Assembly (NCBI RefSeq): GCF_000299915.1
Contig: NZ_AMRI01000011.1
Span: forward strand, 1-64,000
Source of the DNA: Gallaecimonas xiamenensis 3-C-1
GTDB lineage: Bacteria > Pseudomonadota > Gammaproteobacteria > Enterobacterales > Gallaecimonadaceae
Length of the DNA stretch: 64,000 nucleotides
Reading direction: 5' to 3'
Translations under genes and position numbers: made by a program
Notes under the pieces: generated by a model
The model's input: only the letters and a program-made list of their open reading frames with translations
What the model was told of the DNA's origin: nothing
Database searches by the model: none
Shown: positions 25,683-33,267 of the stretch, piece after piece
Numbering within the stretch: position 1 is the first letter of the stretch
Layout: the number at the start of each line of letters is the position of its first letter

Positions 25683-26672
25683 CTACTGGCCGGACAGGCG
25701 CTTGCCAAAGGACAGGGCATAGGCCGCCGAGCGGGCCCGCAGCACCGGGTCGTCGGTAACGGCGATGCCGTCTGCCACCACCATGGGGTCAAAGTTGATG
25801 GGGCCGCAATTGCCCTGGTCCTGGGCCATGGCCTGGGTGATGGACAGGGTGCCTACCTTTACCTGCTGGCGGTCTTGGGGCCAGGGGTGGGACGGGTCAT
25901 TGTCCGGGTCACCCGGCTGGCCCAGGGTCAGGTACATATCCCAGTTGACCGGGCCCTTGGCGGCCCGGTCGATAAGGGCCTGCTCCAGGAAGTTGGCCGG
26001 GGCCTGTTCCCGCTCGGCATCGGTCAGGGGCTTTTCCCCATCCTGGGGGCTGAAATGCCAACGCACCAGGGTAGCCTGGTTGTCCTTGTCCAGGAACTGG
26101 AAGGCATGGAGGCTGTAGTAGGGGCTGTTGGCGTAACTGGCCGGTGGGTTATGGCTTTGGGTGAAGGCGGCCATGGCCTGGAAATCCGGGTGGCTGTCCA
26201 CAAAGGCCTTGACCTTGGCCGGGTCCGGGCGCTGAGTGTCCGGGTCCGGTTTAAGGGCCAGCAGCAGATCGTAGAAGGTCTGGGGTTTGGCGGCGCCGAA
26301 TACCGGCACGTTGATCATGGTCATGTGCTGCAAGGCGCCGCCGGGCAGTTTGAACTCCAGGGCCATACCCCTGACGCCCTTGTCGGCGTCCTTGGCCGCC
26401 GGGTTGCCGCCTCCTAGGGAAAAGCGGGCCACCACAGGTATGGCCTGGCCGCTAAAGAGGGCAGAGCGGGAATAGCTGGCCCCGGCCGCCAGGCCTTTAA
26501 AGCTGCCAAGGGCGCAGCTGCCCTTGATGTGGTTGCGCCGCTGGCCGGGGTGAACGCCAAAGGCATCTTCCATGGCCGAGATCATCTGCACCGGGCTGAC
26601 GTTGCCTTCGGCGCCATAGGATGGGCCGGCCAGCAGCGCTGCGGCCAGGGCGGCATAGAGGGGCTTTATCAT
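25683..26672 (-). CDS. Catalase-related haem peroxidase, SrpA-like, exported
   Basis: The 329-residue protein carries a signal peptide (MIKPLYAALAAALLAGPSYG) and a compact catalase core: VHPGQRRNHIKGSCALGSF near residue 40 with the distal His region, VVARFSLGGGNPAAKDADKG near 75, and RSAAYALSFG near the C-terminus, where Tyr318 is the likely haem ligand. It is much shorter than a true catalase (about 480) and matches the SrpA group of small periplasmic catalase-like peroxidases. The start follows AGGAGAG; a longer reading 57 codons upstream lacks the signal peptide. Confidence 0.9.
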   Translation of the reverse strand: MIKPLYAALAAALLAGPSYGAEGNVSPVQMISAMEDAFGVHPGQRRNHIKGSCALGSFKGLAAGASYSRSALFSGQAIPVVARFSLGGGNPAAKDADKGVRGMALEFKLPGGALQHMTMINVPVFGAAKPQTFYDLLLALKPDPDTQRPDPAKVKAFVDSHPDFQAMAAFTQSHNPPASYANSPYYSLHAFQFLDKDNQATLVRWHFSPQDGEKPLTDAEREQAPANFLEQALIDRAAKGPVNWDMYLTLGQPGDPDNDPSHPWPQDRQQVKVGTLSITQAMAQDQGNCGPINFDPMVVADGIAVTDDPVLRARSAAYALSFGKRLSGQ

Positions 26673-26760
26673 GGGGCTCTCCTGGGGACTCTGTTCAGCC
26701 TTAGAGTCTAGCCAGTGGACAATGCTCTGTGGGCCCGCCCCTTGAAAGCCTCCTCCTTTA

Positions 26761-27561
26761 TCAATCCCAGGCGGGCCCGAAGTCCGGGGCCACCAACCGC
26801 TCGTTCCGGTCCAGGCCGGCGATGCGGGCCATGTCGCCTGCATCCAGCACCAGTTCCTTTGCCTTGAGGTTACTGAGCTGATGGGCCTCCCGGGTGGAGG
26901 AGGGGATAACGACGATGTCCTGGGCCAGCAACCAGGCCAGGGTGACGCTGGCGGCGCTGACCTGGTGCTTGGCGCCTATGGCCTTGAGGGTATCGTCGGC
27001 CATCACTTTGCCGTAGGCCAAAGGCATATAGGCGGTGACCCGGATCCCCTGGGCCCGGCAAAAATCCAGCAGGGCGCGGTTTTGCAAGAAGGGGTGCATT
27101 TCCACCTGGTTGGTGGCGATAAGGCCGGGGGCGACCGCCGCCAGGGCTTCCTTGAGATGGCGCAAGGTGAAGTTGGACACCCCTATGGCCTGGGTTAACC
27201 CCTGGGTTTTGGCGTCCTGAAGCTGGGCCAGGTACTGGGCCACCGGCTCGGCGTCCTGGGGGCTTGGCCAATGGATAAGGGTGAGGTCGACCTGGTCCAG
27301 GCCCAGCTTGGCCAGGCTTTGCTGCAGGCTGGGCACCAGCTTGCCCGGGGCCAGATGCTCGGTCCAGATCTTGGTGGTGACGAACAGCTGGTCACGGGGC
27401 AGGGCGGCATCGGTAATGGCGCGGCCCACATCGGCCTCGTTGTCGTAGATCTGGGCGGTGTCGATATGGCGATAACCCAGGCGCAGGCCGGTGCTGACGG
27501 CCTGGTAGGCGGCGTCGCCCTTGAGGCGAAAAGTGCCAAGGCCAAGAGAGGGAATGCCCAT
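26761..27561 (-). CDS. Aldo/keto reductase, 2,5-diketo-gluconate reductase type
   Basis: The 266-residue enzyme has the complete aldo/keto reductase tetrad: Asp and Tyr in GYRHIDTAQIYDNEADVG, Lys in FVTTKIW and His in LTLIHWPSP. The C-terminal NADPH site (VVIPSSTREAHQLSN) is also present. It should reduce small aldehydes or ketones with NADPH in the cytoplasm, as DkgA/DkgB or methylglyoxal reductases do. It stands alone. Confidence 0.92.
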   Translation of the reverse strand: MGIPSLGLGTFRLKGDAAYQAVSTGLRLGYRHIDTAQIYDNEADVGRAITDAALPRDQLFVTTKIWTEHLAPGKLVPSLQQSLAKLGLDQVDLTLIHWPSPQDAEPVAQYLAQLQDAKTQGLTQAIGVSNFTLRHLKEALAAVAPGLIATNQVEMHPFLQNRALLDFCRAQGIRVTAYMPLAYGKVMADDTLKAIGAKHQVSAASVTLAWLLAQDIVVIPSSTREAHQLSNLKAKELVLDAGDMARIAGLDRNERLVAPDFGPAWD

Positions 27562-27636
27562 GGATAGCTCCTTGTTGGTGGCAAAGGCCGCCGAGGGGCG
27601 GCCGACAGGGAGCTATTGGGCCAGGGCCTATCCTTT

Positions 27637-27670
27637 CGAAAAAGCCCAGCACTGGCACAAGGCTTTTTCG
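27637..27670. terminator. Bidirectional terminator, 10-bp perfect stem
   Basis: CGAAAAAGCC at 27637 pairs with GGCTTTTTCG at 27661 over a 14-nt loop. It lies just downstream of the minus-strand DUF962 gene. Confidence 0.75.
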
Positions 27671-27686
27671 TATTTGGAAAAAGTGC

Positions 27687-28187
27687 TCAGTGCACCGGGC
27701 CGGCACTGGCTTCCACTTCGGCCTTAAGGGCCGGCAGCAGCCCCAGCAGGAAGGCCGCTTCGGCCACCACAAACAGAGGGCCGATGACAAGGCCTACCAG
27801 GTCGTCCACAAAGGCCGGCTTACGCCCCTCGTAATAATGGCCGACAAACTGGAACACCCAGCCCACCACAAACAGCCCAAGGCCGGTGGCCAGCCAGGGC
27901 CCTGTACTCCAGGCGGCTATCCCTTGCCCGGCCCAGAGCGCCAGCAGCATCAGGGCCGTCATCACCAGGCCAAGGCCCAGGGCCAGGCGCAGGTAGAAGA
28001 GGCAGCTCAGCACCACCAGCACCAGGGCCGGGCTCAGCATCACAGGCCCCAAAGCCCAGGCCGGGCGCGACGCCAGTATGGCAACGGCCAGCACGATAAG
28101 GGGAATGCCCACGAAGTGGGTGAGAATGTTGCGCCTGTCCCTGTGGTAGGCTGCGTATTGGGCCAGGTGGGTGCCGAGGGATTTCAT
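27687..28187 (-). CDS. DUF962/Mpo1-like membrane protein
   Basis: This 166-residue protein has four to five hydrophobic segments and the family motifs YHRDRRNILTHFVGIPLIV at the start and WVFQFVGHYYEGRKPAFVDD near residue 115, whose His and Glu residues bind iron in the yeast homologue Mpo1, a 2-hydroxy fatty acid dioxygenase. A related lipid oxidation role in bacteria is likely but untested. It is divergent from the Crp/Fnr gene. Confidence 0.88.
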   Translation of the reverse strand: MKSLGTHLAQYAAYHRDRRNILTHFVGIPLIVLAVAILASRPAWALGPVMLSPALVLVVLSCLFYLRLALGLGLVMTALMLLALWAGQGIAAWSTGPWLATGLGLFVVGWVFQFVGHYYEGRKPAFVDDLVGLVIGPLFVVAEAAFLLGLLPALKAEVEASAGPVH

Positions 28188-28234
28188 CTGCTGCTCCTTA
28201 TTGTTTTACGACCAGTCTAGGGCAGGAGACCGCC

Positions 28235-28963
28235 ATGCTCTGTCAGCCAGGCGACACTAGCCTGTTTTCACCGCAACAGCTGGCATCGGTGCTGGGCCGT
28301 GGCCAGTGGTTCAAGGATCTGCACCCTGAGTGTAGCCAGTGGCTGTTGGCCCAGGGCCGCTTCAAGCGCCTGGCGCCGGGCCAGTATCTGTTTCGCCGTG
28401 GCGACGGCCCTTGTGGCCTCTATGGGGTGCTGGACGGGGTCATGGCCATGACCGGCCAGCATCCGGACGGGCGCAGTGCCATGCTGGCCATGGTGTCGGC
28501 CCCGGACTGGTTCGGGGAGATAGCCCTTTTTGACGGCCGCCAGCGCACCCACGACGCCCAAGCCCAGGGGCCAACCCTGCTTTGGCACCTGCCCCAGGGG
28601 CAGGTGCGCGCCTGGTTGGCCCAGCATCCCCGCCATTGGCAGGACTTTGGCCTGTTGATGGGGCAGAAACTGCGGCTATTGATGCAATGGCATGAAGACT
28701 CGGCCCTGCAGACCCCCCTGGCCCGGCTGGCGCGGCGGCTTTGGTTGCTGGCCCACAGCCATGGCAACCTGCAACCAGGCCAGTCGTTGGCGGTGGAATT
28801 ACCGGTCAGCCAGCAGCAATTGGCCGACATGCTGGCCATGAGCCGTCAGAGCATCAACGGGCTGCTACAGGAGTTACAGTCTGGCGGCGTGCTGGCGCTT
28901 GGGCGCGGCAAGGTCCGTCTTTTGGCGCTCGACAAGCTAAGCGGGTACTTACCTCATAGCTAG
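28235..28963 (+). CDS. Crp/Fnr-family transcriptional regulator
   Basis: The 242-residue protein has an N-terminal cyclic-nucleotide-type sensor domain (residues 30-150, with APDWFGEIALFDG at the phosphate-binding cassette) and a C-terminal Crp helix-turn-helix (VSQQQLADMLAMSRQSINGL near 200). It lacks an Fnr-type N-terminal Cys cluster. The cassette keeps GE-A-FD but then reads GRQRTHDAQA in place of the Arg-containing cAMP site, so cAMP binding is uncertain. It ends 147 bp upstream of the flagellar cluster on the same strand, so it may be linked to that system by position only. Confidence 0.88.
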   Translation: MLCQPGDTSLFSPQQLASVLGRGQWFKDLHPECSQWLLAQGRFKRLAPGQYLFRRGDGPCGLYGVLDGVMAMTGQHPDGRSAMLAMVSAPDWFGEIALFDGRQRTHDAQAQGPTLLWHLPQGQVRAWLAQHPRHWQDFGLLMGQKLRLLMQWHEDSALQTPLARLARRLWLLAHSHGNLQPGQSLAVELPVSQQQLADMLAMSRQSINGLLQELQSGGVLALGRGKVRLLALDKLSGYLPHS

Positions 28964-29037
28964 CCCCGGCCAGCGCTGGCCTGGCATTTTTCCGCCCGGC
29001 CGCCCCCCTTTGAAAAAATCTCAAAAAAAATCTCAAG

Positions 29038-29066
29038 TTCCCCACTACGCCTGTCGCCCCTATAGA
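29038..29066 (+). promoter_or_regulatory. Weak candidate promoter upstream of fliM
   Basis: TTCCCC, a 17-bp spacer and TATAGA at 29061 form the only passable sigma70-like pair in the 146-bp gap before fliM. Just upstream an AAAAAATCTCAA sequence is repeated (29013-29035). No correctly spaced sigma54 element is visible. Confidence 0.3.
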
Positions 29067-29109
29067 GAAGCAACCGAATAGCTCTCTGTGGATAGTAGGG
29101 AACCCTTGC

Positions 29110-29976
29110 ATGCAGGATAGATCCCTGGTCGGCCAGGGCAGGCGCTTCATCTCAGGCGCGAGAGCCGAACAATGTCCTAATTACGATCTGCTTGGCGAAA
29201 ACCGCAAGGCAGATTATCTGCGTGGGCGCCTTTCCGCTTGGAATCTCAAGCTGGGCGACGCCTTGACCGTGCATTGCCGCCACTTGTTCAACGACAACGG
29301 CATCAATGTCTCCCTGACGCCCTGGCTCCCCGAGACCCAGTTTCAAGCCGACTACTGGCTGACGGCGTCCTGCAACGACAACCCCGGCGTATTCCTCGGG
29401 TTTGGCAGCCGTACCCTGTTCAGCCTGTCTGAACTCTTCTTTGGCGGCCAGGTGTCCAGCATCAGCGACAAGGCCCTGTCCAACAGGACCGTCAGCGACA
29501 CCGAAGAACGGCTGGCCCAAAAACTCTTTCATTACCTGCTCGGCGGCCTCTTTGCCGAGTTGGGCCTGTCCTTGGACGGCTGGCAGAGCCGCTGGAGCAA
29601 CCGTGGGCCGCAAAGCACCATGGTGACCAGCGAGATCAAGCTGGCCACCGCCGACTGGCAGGTCAGCTGGCTGTGCTGCTGGCCCTTGGACCTGGGTGGC
29701 GAAAAGCTGCCCACCCTGCCGGCCCCGGAAGACATGGACAAGCAGCTGCGCAGCGCCGTGCAGACGGTGCCGGTGCGGCTCAAGCTGGAGCTAGCTCGCT
29801 TCCACCTCACCCTGGGCGAGCTGAGCGACCTCAAGGCAGGGGACATACTGCCAATCGAACTCAACGACAAAGTCATGGCCCACGCCGGTAACGTTGTTTG
29901 CCTGGGCGGCCAAGTGGCTGAACAAGGCGAGCAGTTGGTGCTCAAAATCACTGAAAGGGTCGGAGACGTAGCATGA
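29110..29976 (+). CDS. fliM: Lateral flagellar motor switch protein FliM
   Basis: The 288-residue protein aligns by content with FliM: a central CheC-like domain and a C-terminal SpoA domain (VPVRLKLELARFHLTLGELS near residue 220) with ILPIEL. It forms the C-ring with FliN and FliG. It is shorter than polar FliM proteins (about 330), and the N-terminus (MQDRSLVGQGRRFISG) has no EIDALL-type CheY-binding motif. It is the first gene of fliMNPQR-flhBA and overlaps fliN by 4 bp. Confidence 0.9.
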   Translation: MQDRSLVGQGRRFISGARAEQCPNYDLLGENRKADYLRGRLSAWNLKLGDALTVHCRHLFNDNGINVSLTPWLPETQFQADYWLTASCNDNPGVFLGFGSRTLFSLSELFFGGQVSSISDKALSNRTVSDTEERLAQKLFHYLLGGLFAELGLSLDGWQSRWSNRGPQSTMVTSEIKLATADWQVSWLCCWPLDLGGEKLPTLPAPEDMDKQLRSAVQTVPVRLKLELARFHLTLGELSDLKAGDILPIELNDKVMAHAGNVVCLGGQVAEQGEQLVLKITERVGDVA

Positions 29977-30350
29977 CCGAGCAAGCAAACATGACCAATG
30001 TATTGGACGAATTTGGTCTGGAAGACGGCGGCCTGGATGCGCTGCTGGGCGAAGATCAGCAAAACGCCGGCCAGGCCAAGGCCCCTCGCGACCTGGCCCT
30101 GTTCCGCAACATTCCGGTGCGCCTGACCCTGGAAGTGGACAGCATCGACATCGCCCTTGGCGATCTGTTGCAGCTGAGCCAGGGTGAAGTTCTGCCCCTG
30201 GACAAGCAGGCCGGCGCCCCCATGGACGTGCGGGTCAACGGCACCCTGCTGGCCAAGGCCGAAGTGGTGGTGGTGGACGGTAAATACGGCCTGCGCCTGA
30301 CGGAAGTCATGGACGGCCTCAGCCTGAGCAGCCTGTCCGGTCACGCATGA
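29973..30350 (+). CDS. fliN: Flagellar motor switch protein FliN
   Basis: The 125-residue protein has a C-terminal SpoA domain (FRNIPVRLTLEVDSIDIALG, about residues 43-62) as expected for FliN in the C-ring. Near residue 18 it holds GGLDALLGED, which resembles the CheY-docking motif normally found at the N-terminus of FliM; this could be chance. It overlaps fliM and fliP by 4 bp each. Confidence 0.93.
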   Translation: MTEQANMTNVLDEFGLEDGGLDALLGEDQQNAGQAKAPRDLALFRNIPVRLTLEVDSIDIALGDLLQLSQGEVLPLDKQAGAPMDVRVNGTLLAKAEVVVVDGKYGLRLTEVMDGLSLSSLSGHA

Positions 30351-31072
30351 AACGTCTTTTGCTGCTAGCGGCCCTGCTGTTGCCGGGCCTGGCCTTCGGG
30401 GCCGATCTGCCGCTGTTCAGTGTCAGCCACGGCGATACGTCGGACGATTACAGCATCAAGCTGCAGATACTGCTGCTGATGACGGCCCTGTCCTTCCTGC
30501 CGGCCATGCTGCTGATGCTGACCAGTTTCACCCGCATCATAGTGGTGCTGGCGGTGCTCAGGCAGGCCCTGGGTCTGCAGCAAAGCCCTCCCAACCGGGT
30601 GCTGATCGGCATAGCCCTGACCCTGACCATACTGATCATGAGGCCGGTCTGGACCGACATCTACGACAACGCCTTCGTGCCGTTCGACACCGACGAGATC
30701 ACCCTCAAAGAGGCCTTCGTCCGTGCCGAGAAGCCCCTGCGCACCTTTATGCTCAAGCAGACCAAGGAGCCGGAGCTCGAACAGATGCTGCGCATCGCCG
30801 GCGAACCCCTGACCTTGCAGCCGCAAGAGGTGCCGTTCAGTGTGCTGATGCCGGCCTTTGTGCTGTCGGAACTCAAGACCGCCTTCCAGATCGGCTTCAT
30901 GCTGTTCATCCCCTTCCTCATCATCGACCTGGTGGTGGCCTCGGTACTGATGGCCATGGGTATGATGATGCTGTCGCCGCTGATCATCTCCTTGCCCTTC
31001 AAGCTGATGATCTTCGTGCTGGTGGACGGCTGGGCCATGACGGTGGGTACGCTCACGGCCAGTTTCGGGTAG
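30347..31072 (+). CDS. fliP: Flagellar export gate protein FliP
   Basis: The 241-residue protein has a cleavable signal peptide (MKRLLLLAALLLPGLAFGAD), typical of FliP, and four membrane helices, with ALSFLPAMLLMLTSFTRIIV as a hallmark. It is part of the FliPQR export gate. No fliO gene precedes it; other lateral systems also lack fliO. Confidence 0.95.
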   Translation: MKRLLLLAALLLPGLAFGADLPLFSVSHGDTSDDYSIKLQILLLMTALSFLPAMLLMLTSFTRIIVVLAVLRQALGLQQSPPNRVLIGIALTLTILIMRPVWTDIYDNAFVPFDTDEITLKEAFVRAEKPLRTFMLKQTKEPELEQMLRIAGEPLTLQPQEVPFSVLMPAFVLSELKTAFQIGFMLFIPFLIIDLVVASVLMAMGMMMLSPLIISLPFKLMIFVLVDGWAMTVGTLTASFG

Positions 31073-31076
31073 CGCC

Positions 31077-31346
31077 ATGACTCCAGAGATGGCCGTTTCC
31101 CTCATTTACGAGGCGGTACTGAACATCATCCTCATCGTCTGTGTGCTGATCGTGCCCGGGCTGGTGGTGGGCCTGCTGGTCAGCATCTTTCAGGCGGCTA
31201 CCCAGATCAATGAACAGACCCTGTCGTTCCTGCCAAGGCTGCTGGTGACCCTGGGCATGTTGGCCTTCGCCGGCCACTGGATCCTCGAGAAGCTGATGGA
31301 CGCCTTCAAGATACTGTTCATGACCATTCCCGGGGCCCTGGGATGA
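31077..31346 (+). CDS. fliQ: Flagellar export gate protein FliQ
   Basis: The 89-residue protein has two membrane helices and the family beginning MTPEMAVSLIYEAVLNIILI. It packs with FliP and FliR in the export gate. It overlaps fliR by 4 bp. Confidence 0.95.
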   Translation: MTPEMAVSLIYEAVLNIILIVCVLIVPGLVVGLLVSIFQAATQINEQTLSFLPRLLVTLGMLAFAGHWILEKLMDAFKILFMTIPGALG

Positions 31347-32134
31347 CCAGCTTCCTGGCCTTGTCCGGCGGCGACCTGGTGGCCTGGCTTGGCAAGGCAT
31401 GGTGGCCTTTTCTGCGTATCGGCGCCCTGCTATGGGCGCTGCCTTTGTTTGGCGACTACCTGCAGACCGCCCAGGTCAGGGTGCTGCTGGCCCTGCTGCT
31501 GGCGTCCCTGCTGGCCCCCATGATGCCCGCCATGCCGGCGGTGGATCCCTTTTCCCTGCAAGCCCTGGCCCTGGCCGGCGAGCAAATCCTGTTTGGCTTG
31601 CTGCTGGGCTTGATGGTGCAGATGCTGTTTACCGTCATGACCATGCTCGGCCAGATCCTGTCCCTGCAGATGAGTCTGGCCATGGCGGTGATGAACGACC
31701 CGGCCCATGGGGAGTCGGTGCCGCTGATGGGGCAACTGCTGATGGTGCTGGCCGCCTTCCTGTTCTTCTGCCTGGATGGCCACCTGGTGGTGCTGGACGT
31801 GGTGGTGGAAAGCTTCTACACCTGGCCTCCCGGCGCCAGCCTCTTCCAGTTGGACCTGCAACGGATCCTCGGCCTGTTCGGCTGGGTGTTCGGCAGCGCC
31901 TTGATCCTGGCCATGCCGGCCATCATCGCCATGCTGGTGGTCAACCTCTGTTTCGGGGTGATGAACCGCTCGGCCCCCAGCCTCAACATCTTCGCCCTTG
32001 GCTTTCCCATGAGCATGACCATGGGCCTGTTGTGCCTGTTGCTGACCGTATCCGGGGTGCCGGGGCGCTTTGCCGACTATACGGCCCAGGCCATGGATGA
32101 GATGCGGCTGATGGTGACAGGGGTGGCGCCATGA
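31343..32134 (+). CDS. fliR: Flagellar export gate protein FliR
   Basis: The 263-residue protein has about six membrane segments and the FliR core GEQILFGLLLGLMVQMLFTV near residue 75, followed by the MNDPAHGESVPLMGQLL loop. It completes the FliPQR gate. The start overlaps the fliQ stop and its own stop overlaps flhB, both by 4 bp. Confidence 0.95.
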   Translation: MTSFLALSGGDLVAWLGKAWWPFLRIGALLWALPLFGDYLQTAQVRVLLALLLASLLAPMMPAMPAVDPFSLQALALAGEQILFGLLLGLMVQMLFTVMTMLGQILSLQMSLAMAVMNDPAHGESVPLMGQLLMVLAAFLFFCLDGHLVVLDVVVESFYTWPPGASLFQLDLQRILGLFGWVFGSALILAMPAIIAMLVVNLCFGVMNRSAPSLNIFALGFPMSMTMGLLCLLLTVSGVPGRFADYTAQAMDEMRLMVTGVAP

Positions 32135-33258
32135 GCGACAACAGCGCCCAGGACAAAACAGAAAAGCCCTCGGCCCAGCGCCTGGACAAGGCCCGCAAGG
32201 AAGGGCAGATAGCCCGCTCCCGCGAGCTGCAAAGCGCCGCCTTGGTGCTGCTGGGTGGGGTGCTGATACTGTCCATGTCCGAGAGCTTTGGCGGCTTTGC
32301 CACGGCCATCATGCATCTGCAGCTGGAGCTGGACCACGCGGACAGCAACGAACCGGGGCAGATGCTGCGCCACCTGGGGGATGCCGCCACCCTGGCCCTC
32401 AATGCCTTCTTGCCGCTGCTGGTGATCCTCTGGCTGGTGTCCTTTATCAGCGGCATGATCCCCGGCGGCTGGCTGTTGGCCCTTAAAGGGGCCTCTCCCC
32501 AGTTCAAGCGCCTCAACCCCCTGTCCGGCATCAAGCGCATCTTTTCCTCCCAGAGCCTGGTGGAGCTGCTCAAGTCCATCCTCAAGGTCAGCATGCTGCT
32601 GTCGGTGATGGCCTGGGTGCTCTGGAGCCACTGGCTGGAGCTGCTGGAGATGAACCGCCAACCCCTGGGGGTGGGCCTGGCCACGGGGCTGCGCCTGGTG
32701 GCCCTGGCGGTGATTTGGCTGGGGTTGGTACTGCTCTTTATCGCCGTGCTGGACGTGCCTTTCCAGCGCTGGTCCATGCTCAAGAAACTGCGCATGACCA
32801 AGCAGGAAGTCAAAGACGAGCACAAGAACAGCGAAGGCAGCCCCGAGATCAAGAGCCGTATCCGCCAATTGCAGATGCAGGTGTCGCGCCAGCGTATCGA
32901 CAGGCGTGTACCGGAGGCGGACGTTATCGTCACCAACCCGACCCATTACGCGGTGGCCATCAAATACGACGCCAGCGCCGCCGAAGCCCCTTATGTCATC
33001 GCCAAGGGCACCGATGCCCTGGCGCTGCGCATCCGCGAAGTGGCGGCGCAACACAATAAGACGGTCCTGGAACTGCCTGAGCTGACCAGGGCCATCTACC
33101 ACTCCACCCGGGTGGACCAGGAAGTACCCGCCGGCCTCTATAACGCCGTTGCCCACGTGCTGATGTACGTGATCCAGTTGAATGCCTTCAAGGCCAAGGG
33201 GGGGAGAAGGCCGGCGCCGCTGCCCCAGTTCAAGATCCCCGCTTCATTGAGACGATAG
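32131..33258 (+). CDS. flhB: Flagellar export switch protein FlhB
   Basis: The 375-residue protein has a charged N-terminus (DKTEKPSAQRLDKARKEGQI), four membrane helices and a cytoplasmic domain with the self-cleaving NPTH site (VTNPTHYAVAIKYD near residue 268). Cleavage at this site switches export from rod/hook to filament subunits, working with FliK. Confidence 0.96.
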   Translation: MSDNSAQDKTEKPSAQRLDKARKEGQIARSRELQSAALVLLGGVLILSMSESFGGFATAIMHLQLELDHADSNEPGQMLRHLGDAATLALNAFLPLLVILWLVSFISGMIPGGWLLALKGASPQFKRLNPLSGIKRIFSSQSLVELLKSILKVSMLLSVMAWVLWSHWLELLEMNRQPLGVGLATGLRLVALAVIWLGLVLLFIAVLDVPFQRWSMLKKLRMTKQEVKDEHKNSEGSPEIKSRIRQLQMQVSRQRIDRRVPEADVIVTNPTHYAVAIKYDASAAEAPYVIAKGTDALALRIREVAAQHNKTVLELPELTRAIYHSTRVDQEVPAGLYNAVAHVLMYVIQLNAFKAKGGRRPAPLPQFKIPASLRR

Positions 33259-33267
33259 GGAGTAAAG

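Noticed and set aside
28982-28995. TGGCA...CCGC sequence upstream of fliM as a sigma54 promoter
   Set aside because: The GG-to-GC distance is 11 bp, not 12, and the context shared by the flgB and fliT promoters is absent.
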